The translations under genes and the position numbers were made by a program. The notes under the pieces were generated by a model. That model worked only from the letters and a program-made list of their open reading frames with translations, searched no databases and was not told where the DNA came from. Of a stretch of DNA of 64,000 bases, positions 1 to 8,659 are shown in pieces. The stretch lies in NCBI GenBank assembly GCA_963791615.1, contig CAWBTE010000017.1, forward strand, positions 248,001-312,000, read 5' to 3'. How positions within the stretch are numbered: position 1 is the first letter of the stretch; each line of letters opens with the position of its first letter. The DNA comes from CAILZL01 sp963791615 (GTDB lineage: Bacteria > Pseudomonadota > Gammaproteobacteria > Steroidobacterales > Steroidobacteraceae).

Positions 1-543
1 CGGCACATCGGGACGGGACGCACGTTCGGCAATATCGCTGGTATGACGCAACAGGCTGCTCGTCATCAGGCTGGGGCCGGGCACGATCAGGCCACCGAGA
101 TGTTGACCCTCGCCGGTTACAGCATGGGTGGTCACGGCATCCAGAGTCATGGCAGTGCCGACGGATACCACCAGCGCGGTAGTCGGCGACAAGGCATACG
201 CGCCCAGCAAGGCCAACCAGCGATCCACGCCCAGCTGTTGCGGTTGCAGATAAGCATTGCGAATGACCTGACCATTCACTGTCGCCTGTGCCGTCGCCGT
301 GACAAACACGGGCTCGATCTGCCAGCAGTCACGCGCCGCCTGTCGCACCTGTTCGGCAATAGTCTCGCCCGCCACATTGGACACCCACACTGCACTGACT
401 TGTCCCGCCGGTGCAAACACCTGCGTACCCAGTTGCGCCGTGCTCAGGCCACCATGCGCGATGGCCTGCTGTTCAGACAGGCCTTGTACCGATTGCACTG
501 CCCACTTGATACGGGTATTGCCGATGTCGAGTAACAGACGCAT
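1..543 (-). CDS. coaX: Type III pantothenate kinase (partial, C-terminus beyond the window)
   Basis: Phosphorylates pantothenate, the first step of coenzyme A synthesis, in the cytoplasm. The reverse strand is open for 181 codons to the window edge. It begins MRLLLDIGNTRIKW, the N-terminal phosphate-binding block of type III kinases. It also carries LGVDRWLALLGA, VGTAMTLDAV and GGLIVPG, the other family blocks, in the usual order. The start ATG overlaps the birA stop by one base (TGATG), so translation is probably coupled to birA. The birA-coaX pairing is common in gammaproteobacteria. About 60-70 C-terminal residues are missing because the window ends. Confidence 0.93.
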   Translation of the reverse strand, partial: MRLLLDIGNTRIKWAVQSVQGLSEQQAIAHGGLSTAQLGTQVFAPAGQVSAVWVSNVAGETIAEQVRQAARDCWQIEPVFVTATAQATVNGQVIRNAYLQPQQLGVDRWLALLGAYALSPTTALVVSVGTAMTLDAVTTHAVTGEGQHLGGLIVPGPSLMTSSLLRHTSDIAERASRPDVP

Positions 544-1560
544 CAGGTGGGCCTCAGACTGACTTCACCAGAGACAAACTGCCTGATGCCAGCCGGCGTG
601 TCGAGCAGCAACGCGCCCTCTACCGTGATGCCCCGCGCAATACCCAGCACGCGCTGCTCGCCTTGCAGCACCTGCACTTCTGCCTGGTGCAAGACGTTGT
701 ACGACTGCCACTCGTCCATGAAGTCCGCGAAGCCAGCTTGCGTGAATTGCATCAGGCAGGTTTGCAGTTCGCAGGTAAATGCCGCTACCAGTGTATTGCG
801 CGAGGGACAACACTCGCCGAGGATTTCATGCAGGTCGCAGATGGCCAGTTGCTGGCCTTGCAGCTGGGCGCGACTACTTGCCGACAGCCGCCAGTTAAGG
901 CCAACGCCAATCACCACATGCGCCGGACCATCGGGCTCGCCACGCATTTCAATCAGCACGCCCGCCAGCTTGTTGCCATGCCAGAGCAGATCGTTGGGCC
1001 ACTTCACGCCGACTTCCTGAGCGCCAATGCACACCAAAGCTGCGCAGCACCCGCACCAGCGCCACGCCTACGACAAGACTCAACGATGAAAGCCCCGCTG
1101 GCATGGTTTCAAACAGCCAGCCCAGCGACATGCAGATGCTTTCACCAAAGGGCGCCAGCCAGCTGCGCCCGCGACGGCCACGCCCGGCCTGCTGCAACTC
1201 GGCCACGCACAGCATCGCCTGCCCGGATACGGTCGCAGGATGTTCGGTGACAAAGCGATTGGTGGAATCCACTGCAAACAGCACATGTATCTGCTGCAAC
1301 GAGGTTGACTGCGCCGCACACAGGGAGTGCAGGCGTGGTGAGTCATACAGATCCACCGCGAAGGGCAGACGATAGCCCTGATGATGCGCTTCGATGTCGA
1401 TGCCCAGATCGCGCAGGCCATGAATCAGCTTCCACACTGCGGCACGCGTGACCTGCAGTCGCTCGGCGAGACGTTCTCCCGAATGTAATTCGCCATCCGC
1501 CAGCAACGCCAGCAATTGCTCACGGCGTGGGATATCGATGGTTACGGAAGCGGCATTCAT
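543..1560 (-). pseudogene. birA: Biotin-[acetyl-CoA-carboxylase] ligase / biotin repressor, frameshifted near 1028
   Basis: Joins biotin to the carboxyl carrier protein and represses biotin genes. The N-terminal half (from 1560) has a winged helix (LAERLQVTRAAVWKLIHGL, about residues 30-50) and the biotin/ATP loop GRGRRGRSW. The C-terminal half, ending at 543, continues in another frame with VGVKWPNDLLWHGNKLAGV, the next catalytic block. The frame changes near 1025-1035. Removing one base there reads ...LRSFGVHGAQEVGVKWP, as expected of a normal BirA. No conserved block is missing, so a one-base sequence error or a very recent mutation is more likely than an old pseudogene. The start overlaps the plsY stop by 4 bases. 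Confidence 0.85.
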
Positions 1561-2198
1561 GCGCGCGGTTTGAATAGCCAGAGTTTACGCGCGCGATTTT
1601 CAGTGCCACTGCGCATGCGCTGGATATTGCTGCGATGTGTGAACACGACGAACACCATCATCAGCACACCAAATACCCGCAAGGGCTGGTTATCAACCGG
1701 CCCGGCCAGCCATACCCAGACATTGAAACCTGCGGTGGCAAGCATGGTGCTGAGTCCGACAAAGCCGGTCAGCATCAATACCAGCAGCCAGCAGCCCAGC
1801 ACATACGGCAATGCTGCGGGCGCAAGCCCTGCTACTACGCCCACCAGCGTGGCCGCGCCCTTGCCGCCGCGAAAACCAAACCACAGCGGATACACATGGC
1901 CCACCACTACCGCGATGGCGCAGCCGATCTGCAACCAGACAGGTTCGATGGAACCGGTCAGGCTGGCGAACGACCAGAACGGCAAAAACGCCACCGCCAG
2001 CCAGCCCTTGCCAATGTCGATCAGCATCACCCCGGCGGCAAACTGCCAGCCCTGAGTGCGCAAGGCATTGGTGCCACCCGCGTTGCCACTGCCCTGCTGA
2101 CGGATGTCCACACCGCCTCTGAGTTTGCCAATGACCAGCGAGCCCAGCAATGAACCCAGCAGATATGCGAGCAGGATTTTGATGATGAGTTCGAGCAA
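1557..2198 (-). CDS. plsY: Acyl-phosphate:glycerol-3-phosphate acyltransferase PlsY
   Basis: Inner-membrane enzyme that transfers an acyl group from acyl-phosphate to glycerol-3-phosphate, the first acylation in phospholipid synthesis. The 213-residue protein is almost wholly hydrophobic with about five membrane segments. It carries the glycine-rich loops of the family: GSGNAGGTN at about residues 36-44 and GHVYPLWFGFRGGKGAA at about 100-116. Length is normal for PlsY. It overlaps birA by 4 bases and probably shares a transcript with birA and coaX. Confidence 0.95.
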   Translation of the reverse strand: MLELIIKILLAYLLGSLLGSLVIGKLRGGVDIRQQGSGNAGGTNALRTQGWQFAAGVMLIDIGKGWLAVAFLPFWSFASLTGSIEPVWLQIGCAIAVVVGHVYPLWFGFRGGKGAATLVGVVAGLAPAALPYVLGCWLLVLMLTGFVGLSTMLATAGFNVWVWLAGPVDNQPLRVFGVLMMVFVVFTHRSNIQRMRSGTENRARKLWLFKPRA

Positions 2199-2240
2199 AA
2201 CCGGTTTCCGCGAAGTCAGAGTGGCGGGAATTCTAGCAGG

Positions 2241-3185
2241 CTAGTCCCGCATCGGCAGAAACACCTCGGCCAGCATGCAGCGCACACTGCCACCGCCGAG
2301 CCGTTCGATGGTGGGAATGGCGGCAACAATCAGTGGACCGGCCAGCGCCTGCAATTGCTGCCGCTGAGTGGTTGTGAGCACATCGAAGGCGCTTTGTGAC
2401 ATGACCACGCATAGCTCACCCTGCTGGTTGCGCAGCTCCAGCATATTGCCGGCAAATCCCTGCATCTGCGTGCGGCTGATTTCGATAACCTCATGCCCGG
2501 TACTGCGCAGGGCATGCAGCACTGCATTCTGTTCATGCGCTGCAATCACTTCCGTGCACAGCACCGCGAAGTGCGTACCCACACACATCAGCACATTGGT
2601 GTGATAGATCGGCACACCTTCGGCATCCGCCGCATCGAACGTCACCAGCTCGTAATCCAGCTGCTGCGCAAAGTCGCCCAGCGCATCCAGATCCGTACGC
2701 GGCGAGAGGCAGGCATAGGCCATGCGATGCACGCGATCCAGCACCAGCGAGCCTGTGCCTTCCAGATACTGCTCATGTTCTTCATGCGCTGTCAGATCAA
2801 GCGTGCGAGTGATACGCAGACCTTGCGCACTTAATTGCTCCAGCACATCCATGCGACGTTCGCTGCGACGATTGCGTGCCTGCATTGGATACAGCACCAC
2901 CGTGCCATCGGCATGAAAGCTCACCCAGTTGTTGGGGAAAATCGAATCGGGCGTATGTGGCTCGGGCGTATCGTCAACGACTTGTACCTGTATCCCCGCT
3001 GTGCGCAACTTGCTGACCAACACATCGAATTCCGTCACAGCCTGCTGCTGAATTTCAGCGACTGCCTGTTGTTGGTCCAGATTCTGAAAACGATTGGAGC
3101 TTGCAGTTTCTACATTACCCGCAAAATACACCGGGCGAATCATCAGGACGCGGGATGTGGATTGTGATTCGGTCACAGGCGCCAT
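2241..3185 (-). CDS. ctlX: CtlX-type citrulline hydrolase / arginine deiminase-related protein
   Basis: A 314-residue member of the guanidine-modifying (amidinotransferase/deiminase) superfamily, closest by motif to CtlX, which splits citrulline to ornithine. The N-terminus has VLMIRPVYFAGNVETA, typical of this group. NNWVSFH and YHTNVLMCVG supply the central acidic/His region. GGGSVRCMLAE puts the probable nucleophile at Cys303, near the C-terminus. There is no signal peptide, so it is cytoplasmic. The start overlaps the small upstream frame by 13 bases. The substrate (citrulline, arginine or a methylated arginine) is inferred from family resemblance only. Confidence 0.82.
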   Translation of the reverse strand: MAPVTESQSTSRVLMIRPVYFAGNVETASSNRFQNLDQQQAVAEIQQQAVTEFDVLVSKLRTAGIQVQVVDDTPEPHTPDSIFPNNWVSFHADGTVVLYPMQARNRRSERRMDVLEQLSAQGLRITRTLDLTAHEEHEQYLEGTGSLVLDRVHRMAYACLSPRTDLDALGDFAQQLDYELVTFDAADAEGVPIYHTNVLMCVGTHFAVLCTEVIAAHEQNAVLHALRSTGHEVIEISRTQMQGFAGNMLELRNQQGELCVVMSQSAFDVLTTTQRQQLQALAGPLIVAAIPTIERLGGGSVRCMLAEVFLPMRD

Positions 3186-3313
3186 GTCCGTCTCTGGGCA
3201 GATTTGTAACCCGCCACTACATCGACTGCGCCCACGTCGATCACACCCACCAGCGCCAGCTTGAGCAGATCCTTCTGGTTTTCCGCTGATACATTGCCCA
3301 AATACTTACCCAT
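3173..3313 (-). CDS. Possible small protein of 46 residues, coupled to the PCuAC gene
   Basis: A short frame begins with an ATG that overlaps the stop of the upstream PCuAC gene (TGATG) and ends 13 bases inside the ctlX start. The predicted protein begins MGKYLGNVSAENQKDLLKL and has a central hydrophobic stretch (LALVGVIDVGAVDVV) and a basic C-terminus. I do not recognise the family. The tight stop/start overlap is the main argument that it is real. It has no strong ribosome binding site of its own and could be a chance frame. Confidence 0.35.
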   Translation of the reverse strand: MGKYLGNVSAENQKDLLKLALVGVIDVGAVDVVAGYKSAQRRTWRL

Positions 3314-3903
3314 CAGTGCTGATGTTCCGTGCTGCTCTGGCTGGAAGAACTGCTCATCTTCATGCCATCCATTTTCATACCATCCATCTTCATGTTCGAA
3401 TGATCCATCTTCGAGTGGTCCATTTTTGAATGGTCCATCTGGGAGTGATTCATCGCTCCCGCGGTCGCAGCCGCCTTGCCCACCTTGAACTGCACCGTGG
3501 TTTCGCAACCGGCTGCGTCCTTGATCTTCACCGCCACGTCATCGCCGCTACGCAAACCCTGCCTGGGATTGATCAGCATGAAGTGCTTGCCGCCGGGTGC
3601 AAACTCGACCTTGGCGCCGGGTGCGATATCCAGCTTGTCGATAGCACGCATCTTCGCCATACCGTTTTCGATCATGGTTTCGTGCAGCTCGACCTTGGCA
3701 AAGGCCGCAGAACTTGCGCTCGCTATCGACAACGCGCTTTTGCCGGTATTGCTGAGCACCGCATAACCCGCCAGCGCAGTCGCTGCAGCAGGCGCTTCGC
3801 GAATCCACGCAGATTCAACCTTGAGATCGCAGGCCAGTGTGCCACTGGTCGCAAAACCGGCAGCCAGCAATATCGCCGCAACAAACTGTTTCAAGTTACC
3901 CAT
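3313..3903 (-). CDS. Periplasmic copper chaperone PCuAC family, with Met/His-rich tail
   Basis: A 196-residue exported protein (signal peptide about residues 1-24) that binds Cu(I) in the periplasm and can hand it to cytochrome oxidase. The family ligand pattern H-X10-M-X21-H-X-M is exact: His74, Met85, His107, Met109. After the fold (to about 145) comes a tail at about 151-183 with three MDHS units and two MKMDG units, giving many extra Met and His ligands. Neighbours are a cytochrome c, a copper-uptake-associated protein and a TonB-dependent receptor, which supports a role in copper delivery. Confidence 0.92.
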   Translation of the reverse strand: MGNLKQFVAAILLAAGFATSGTLACDLKVESAWIREAPAAATALAGYAVLSNTGKSALSIASASSAAFAKVELHETMIENGMAKMRAIDKLDIAPGAKVEFAPGGKHFMLINPRQGLRSGDDVAVKIKDAAGCETTVQFKVGKAAATAGAMNHSQMDHSKMDHSKMDHSNMKMDGMKMDGMKMSSSSSQSSTEHQH

Positions 3904-3993
3904 GAACGTCTCCTGATTGCAATTTCTGAAACCAACAATACACTGCGCACATTAGTCATGCACGCCGCCTACCTTGGGCGGAACCAGTCCCTC

Positions 3994-4290
3994 ATGCCAG
4001 ACCTTGTCAAGCTGCTGATTCGTCACGCCCTGATTGGCTTCGGACTGGCGACGCTGCTGGTTTCGTGCCTGATGCTGTTCAATGTCGGCAACCTCCGCAA
4101 CCTGATTGCCGCAGATGGCCCGGTCGCGCTGCTCATGCTCACACTGTTCATGGGCCTGACTTTCGCCAGCGCCCAGATGGGCATTGGTGTGATGTTGGCC
4201 GGCCGCGACCGCGACGATGACGACTACCCGGGCACACTGGTGGCCGCCGTCGGCTCCCGTCTATGGGCGTATGTGCATGCCGGGCGCTGA
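3994..4290 (+). CDS. Small inner-membrane protein of unknown function
   Basis: A 98-residue protein starting at ATG 3994. A start at 3958 would add 12 residues. It has two hydrophobic helices, about residues 12-32 (ALIGFGLATLLVSCLMLF) and 42-65, then an acidic cluster RDRDDDDY and a short cytoplasmic end. It is divergent from the PCuAC gene and converges on the cytochrome c gene. The longer frame that extends upstream to 3430 is antisense to PCuAC and is not part of this gene. I recognise no specific family. Confidence 0.65.
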   Translation: MPDLVKLLIRHALIGFGLATLLVSCLMLFNVGNLRNLIAADGPVALLMLTLFMGLTFASAQMGIGVMLAGRDRDDDDYPGTLVAAVGSRLWAYVHAGR

Positions 4291-4296
4291 CATCAA

Positions 4297-4668
4297 TCAG
4301 TTCAGGTCTTCGAGATAATCGAGCATGGCTGCGCGCTCATCGGCATCCGGTGTCGGCCAGAGCATGAAACTGTTCGGCACGAGCTTCTGCGGATCGGCCA
4401 GATACGCATCCATCGTGGCGCGATCCCAGGTGAGGCCCGATTCACGCAACGGCTGCGAATAGAAGTAGCCTTCACGCGTCGCGGCTTTGCGTCCCAGTAT
4501 TCCATGCAGATTCGGTCCGGTCGGCCGGTTCTCATTCTTTTCCGAATGACAGGTGATGCAGCGCTGAAATACCTGCTCGCCCGTCAGTCTGTTTGTCTGC
4601 GGCGCAGCGACTGGCTTGCACGCCGCCAACAGCAGACCGAGCACCATCATCAGCATCGGCTTATTCAT
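4297..4668 (-). CDS. Lipoprotein c-type cytochrome (class I)
   Basis: A 123-residue exported monohaem cytochrome. The lipobox LLAAC puts the lipidated residue at Cys17, so it is probably anchored to the periplasmic face of a membrane. The haem site CITCH is at residues 36-40. FMLWP near residue 101 probably supplies the Met ligand. The start overlaps the upstream gene by 8 bases, so the two are translated together. An electron-transfer role beside copper-handling proteins is inferred from the neighbours. The redox partner cannot be told from sequence. Confidence 0.9.
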   Translation of the reverse strand: MNKPMLMMVLGLLLAACKPVAAPQTNRLTGEQVFQRCITCHSEKNENRPTGPNLHGILGRKAATREGYFYSQPLRESGLTWDRATMDAYLADPQKLVPNSFMLWPTPDADERAAMLDYLEDLN

Positions 4669-5116
4669 GATGAACCGCTTGCCCGTTGCCGCCTGCAGAC
4701 TGCATCACCACCGGCGCACCGAAGCGCGCAAACAACGCCAGCGTCTCGACCGGCAATTTTCGCTCCGCCTGCAGCAATGCGGCGGACAAGGTCGCAGCCG
4801 TTTCCGCGCTGAGTCCCGCCTGCTGCAGATACGCCGCATCTTTCACGGCATCGCCCGCGCACTGCACGATCACCCATTGATCGGCCTGCTTCCTCAGCAG
4901 GGCGCGACCACCCATGTCACCCTGTGTCCAGCCAACAATGGCATCGCCGCCCTGCACTATTACGGGATCCAGCGTCAGCAACTTGCCCGACTGATCATAG
5001 GTTTGATGCAGCAACTGCTGGATGGCGCTGACATCGGTACTGTCGGTATGCGCCGCCTGCTGGCACGCCGACAGCGCCAGCATCATCAGCGGCAGAAACC
5101 TGTTTATGGATTTCAT
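4661..5116 (-). CDS. Copper uptake system-associated lipoprotein
   Basis: A 151-residue putative lipoprotein (lipobox ALSAC, Cys18). The body (VIVQGGDAIVGWTQGDMGGRALLRK; WVIVQCAGDAVK) resembles small proteins annotated as copper uptake system-associated, found beside TonB-dependent copper receptors and PCuAC proteins. The biochemical role is unknown. It lies 6 bases after the TonB-dependent receptor gene and overlaps the cytochrome c gene, so it belongs to a tight operon. Confidence 0.7.
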   Translation of the reverse strand: MKSINRFLPLMMLALSACQQAAHTDSTDVSAIQQLLHQTYDQSGKLLTLDPVIVQGGDAIVGWTQGDMGGRALLRKQADQWVIVQCAGDAVKDAAYLQQAGLSAETAATLSAALLQAERKLPVETLALFARFGAPVVMQSAGGNGQAVHHE

Positions 5117-5122
5117 GCGTGC

Positions 5123-7042
5123 TTACCAGCCAAAGCTCAGACCCAACTGACCGGAAGTACCGGGCATGGGATAGCCGGGGCGATAGGCATAATCGGTATC
5201 GAACAGATTTTCGATGGCCACATACACCTGACCGCGTTCACCCACCAAGCGCGGGCTGTAGGCAAGCCGCAGATTGACGACGGTGAATGCATCCACCTGC
5301 GCAGAATTGACTGCGCCATTGGCGCGTACCTGTTCCAGCACGTACATGTCATCCTGATGCTGCGCATCGACACTCAGGCGAACCTTGCCGAGCACCACAT
5401 TGCTGCCGAAGCTGATCGATTGTTTCGGTGCATAGGGCAACTGCGCCAGGGATGGATCGAGATGCGTATAGCCGATGAAGGCATCCCAGTTCTTGGTGAG
5501 CTGCTGCTGCCAGCTCAGCTCGATGCCGTCGATGTCATAGCTGCCCAGATTCACGAATGCGGGTGCAGACACCGCCGGCGGGAAGGCAAACACATAGCGA
5601 TGCTTCAGCTTGTCCTTGAACACGGCCAGATCAATGGTGCTGCCAGCCGCCGGGCGAATAGCAATGCCCGCTTCCACATGATCAAGCTGCTCCGGATCAA
5701 GCTTGCGCCAGCTGTCGCCCAGCGCCGAGATGAGCGATGACAACACCGCTGCATCCAGTCCCGGGTAGCTGATGCCGCGCGAGGCAGTAACGCGTGCATC
5801 CACAAATGTCGACAGCAGCTGCAGGCCGGCTTGCGGCGCAGTCTTGGCATCCAGCACATTGTGATCGTAGTAGCGCACGCCTGCAGATGGCAGCAGCGTC
5901 AATGACTCACCCAGCGCAATGCGTTGCGACAGTCCCAGATACGGCGAGGTGATGCGCAGCGTCGGGCCATTGAACTTGAAGAAGTTGTTGAAGTTGACCG
6001 CGCCTTTCATCTGATCGACATCCAGACCCCACAACACTTCGCCGCCCTGCCACGGCGTGACCTGTTCGCGCCAGCGCAGACCCGACAGACTGAAGTGACT
6101 GAGCGTATCGCCATCTACCGGTTGACCCAGCCAGTCACCGTCGCCGCTGTTGGCATACACCTGCAGCGTGCCACTGATGGTGTCGAAATGGTGCTGCAAC
6201 TCGACCATGCCCCAGGTGCCCTTGGTGTCATAGCGGCCGGTCTTGGTTGACGGCGCGCCCACCTGACCGGGATCGCCGACCGTGTTGCTGGCAGCCAGTG
6301 CCGTAGCGCCCAGCGACCAGTGCTCATTCAGCGCATAACCCACATGCCCCATGACGTTGCTCAGCTTGCCATCGGCGTCTTCACGATGCCCATCGGAACT
6401 GGCATAGCTCTGCGCCACCGAGTACTCCAGCGAACCCTGTTTGCCGGTGACATCCATCCGTTCGATAAACGTTCCGAAGCTGCCACCGGCCAGGGTGACG
6501 TTGCCCTGCACGCCTGCCGAGGTTGCACGCCGCGTACTCAGTTCGATGCTGGAGAAGTTGTTGCCCGTGCTGTGCGGCTGCGGCCCCTTGTGCACACTGA
6601 CACTCTGCACGCCATTCACCGGCAACAGATCGAGCAAGGGGTGACTCCACACCGCCATATAGAACGGCACGCCATCGATGTAAGTCTTGATCTCACTACC
6701 GGGACGACTGGCGCCCAGACCACGCACGTACACTGCGCCGCCTTCGCTGCCACCGAACGAGCCCACGGGGTTGAAGCGCGACACCGTCACGCCCGGCGTG
6801 CGGCGCAGTGCTGACGAAAGATCGAGCGCATTCAGATCGCGCAACTGCGCCTCGGTGACCACCGTGGTCAGGCCCGCCTGCAAATCGACTGCATTGCTGT
6901 CGATGATGGCGCGTGCAGTGACGATGACCTCTTCGAGTGGTTCATGTGCCTTTGCGGCATGACTCCATGCGCAAATAACGGCTGCGCAGGACAAGGCGAG
7001 CAGTTGTGATGACCGGCTATTGCTTGAATGATTAAAACTCAT
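5123..7042 (-). CDS. TonB-dependent outer membrane receptor, probable copper uptake
   Basis: A 639-residue outer membrane gated channel. A signal peptide of about 32 residues is followed by a TonB box (EEVIVTA, about 37-43), a plug with AVYVRGLGASRPGSEIK and YIDGVPFYMAVWSH, and a beta barrel ending LGLSFGW with a terminal aromatic residue. The gene leads directly into the copper-uptake-associated lipoprotein, cytochrome c and PCuAC genes. That makes copper or a copper chelate the likeliest cargo, but this rests on neighbours, not on recognised ligand residues. Confidence 0.88.
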   Translation of the reverse strand: MSFNHSSNSRSSQLLALSCAAVICAWSHAAKAHEPLEEVIVTARAIIDSNAVDLQAGLTTVVTEAQLRDLNALDLSSALRRTPGVTVSRFNPVGSFGGSEGGAVYVRGLGASRPGSEIKTYIDGVPFYMAVWSHPLLDLLPVNGVQSVSVHKGPQPHSTGNNFSSIELSTRRATSAGVQGNVTLAGGSFGTFIERMDVTGKQGSLEYSVAQSYASSDGHREDADGKLSNVMGHVGYALNEHWSLGATALAASNTVGDPGQVGAPSTKTGRYDTKGTWGMVELQHHFDTISGTLQVYANSGDGDWLGQPVDGDTLSHFSLSGLRWREQVTPWQGGEVLWGLDVDQMKGAVNFNNFFKFNGPTLRITSPYLGLSQRIALGESLTLLPSAGVRYYDHNVLDAKTAPQAGLQLLSTFVDARVTASRGISYPGLDAAVLSSLISALGDSWRKLDPEQLDHVEAGIAIRPAAGSTIDLAVFKDKLKHRYVFAFPPAVSAPAFVNLGSYDIDGIELSWQQQLTKNWDAFIGYTHLDPSLAQLPYAPKQSISFGSNVVLGKVRLSVDAQHQDDMYVLEQVRANGAVNSAQVDAFTVVNLRLAYSPRLVGERGQVYVAIENLFDTDYAYRPGYPMPGTSGQLGLSFGW

Positions 7043-7126
7043 GATGAATCCAGATGCAGTTGTTTATTGATCAGAAACTGGAGATACAGTGAATACTTGC
7101 CTGGGCGGACAGATTAGTAATCGCCA

Positions 7127-8650
7127 CTACGCATGCGATTTACGCGACGCGGACGCAACCAGCGCCTGACGACGCTGCTTGAAACGCAAACGCCGCCAGC
7201 CGATTACGATGCCGGTGATGCTGATGGCAAGGCCACCGGCGCTGCCCAGCACCAGCAGCACGTCCCACACCGGACGACGCTGCAGCAGCGGCAACCAGTC
7301 CCAGCTATGCAGAAAGGCAAACAACACCCGATCAACGCGACGATGCGTGTCGGAAACATTGATCACCTGCGCGGTGAACGGGTCGATGTGTACCCAGGTG
7401 TCATGCTCGTCGCTGAACTTCAGACGCAGCACAGGCAATCGCTTCTCTGCATGTCCACTCATGGTGTGCGGCTCACGGCCGTAGTAGAAAAAGTCGTACT
7501 GCTGCAGCCATTGCTGCTCGCGAGTCGAAGCACCCGCAATCAGCTTTGCGCCGGCAGCGGTGAGCTGCTCACGAGGCAGACTGGTCAGTGGGACCTCTGT
7601 GGTTGATGGCGACAGCAACCGGGTTCGTCCCGCCGCATCGAACGCCACGAGATACCCCGCGCCATCGAACATGCGCCACTCCAGTTCACGCGCTACAAAA
7701 CCAGTGGCATGCAGACGCTGCAACTGCGTATTCAGATCGAGCGGAAAATTGCTGGCTTCGAGCACACCACCGGAGAACGCTGCTTCATCAAGTGGCTCGC
7801 GACCGGAACTGAATACCTTCCACGGATTCATCGACATCAGACCGCTGAATATCCAGGTGATGGCCAGCGTGCCGAACACCAGCCCGATGATGTGATGCCA
7901 CCTCATCAGCGGTTCGCGATACGGCGAATGCGAGGCATTCTTGTACTTGCCTGAGAAGCGCCACCGCCAGATACCTACTACCAATCCGGTCATCGCCAGC
8001 AGCGTGGCGATCAGCGAGGTGTAGATGACAATGTCGGTCCAGTACTTGTCGACCGCACCACCCCGGAACGGATACAGCCAGTGAATCCACGCACCCGCCC
8101 AGTTCCATGCGCGCTCAACACCGGTGGCATCGCGCACTACTTCACCGGTGGTCGATGATACGTAGAGTCGTGTTGCAGACGCATCGTGCATCTGCATGAC
8201 ATGCAGTGGCCGATGACCATCCATGGCTTTTGAATGTGTCCAGGCATCTTCCTGCACCGCACCCAGATATTCTCCGGGCGCGACACTGGCAAATGCCGAT
8301 GCCGCCGCAGCAGCATCGGCTGTCGACACCGAGTCGATACGTTGGCCGCTGCGTGCATCGACAGCCACGTAGTGATCCTTGCCGCCACTGAGCACGTAGC
8401 GCGGACTGCCAGCGACCGTGGTGAGCCGAATCGCCTTGGGCGGCGATTCGAAATCCGCAGCACGCAGCACCGTGGCCAGCTCCACATAGTCACCGCTTGC
8501 CAGTGCCGGCAAGCGTGACAATCGCTCTGCAGTGGTCAGCTTCGGATAGCCGACGTAAATCATCACCACGCCAGAGAAAAACCACATAGCCATGAACAGA
8601 CACAGGGTAATTCCCAACCAGCGATGCGTCAGATACAGATAGCGCTTCAT
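7127..8650 (-). CDS. PepSY-associated TM helix protein (iron/copper-linked inner membrane protein)
   Basis: A 507-residue PepSY protein with an N-terminal membrane helix (about 12-35), large periplasmic PepSY-type segments, helices near residues 200-225 and 250-275, and a last helix near 465-485 followed by a basic tail. HRWLG at the N-terminus and the SWDWLPLLQRRP block before the last helix are typical of the PepSY_TM family. These proteins often sit beside TonB-dependent receptors and may reduce metal at the inner membrane. Here it follows a receptor gene by 9 bases and precedes another by 84 bases. Specific activity is not shown by sequence. Confidence 0.87.
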   Translation of the reverse strand: MKRYLYLTHRWLGITLCLFMAMWFFSGVVMIYVGYPKLTTAERLSRLPALASGDYVELATVLRAADFESPPKAIRLTTVAGSPRYVLSGGKDHYVAVDARSGQRIDSVSTADAAAAASAFASVAPGEYLGAVQEDAWTHSKAMDGHRPLHVMQMHDASATRLYVSSTTGEVVRDATGVERAWNWAGAWIHWLYPFRGGAVDKYWTDIVIYTSLIATLLAMTGLVVGIWRWRFSGKYKNASHSPYREPLMRWHHIIGLVFGTLAITWIFSGLMSMNPWKVFSSGREPLDEAAFSGGVLEASNFPLDLNTQLQRLHATGFVARELEWRMFDGAGYLVAFDAAGRTRLLSPSTTEVPLTSLPREQLTAAGAKLIAGASTREQQWLQQYDFFYYGREPHTMSGHAEKRLPVLRLKFSDEHDTWVHIDPFTAQVINVSDTHRRVDRVLFAFLHSWDWLPLLQRRPVWDVLLVLGSAGGLAISITGIVIGWRRLRFKQRRQALVASASRKSHA

Positions 8651-8659
8651 GGCGATGCT

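Noticed and set aside
3355..3440. CRISPR-like short repeats
   Set aside because: The repeats are in-frame codons of the PCuAC Met/His tail, without spacers of even length.
3430..4290. A 286-codon plus-strand frame that includes the small membrane protein gene
   Set aside because: The first 190 codons are antisense to the PCuAC gene, which has a perfect ligand motif and signal peptide. Only the last 98 codons are kept.
4616..5740. A 374-codon plus-strand frame
   Set aside because: It is antisense to three well-supported genes (cytochrome c, copper-uptake-associated lipoprotein, TonB receptor) and has no family-like motif.
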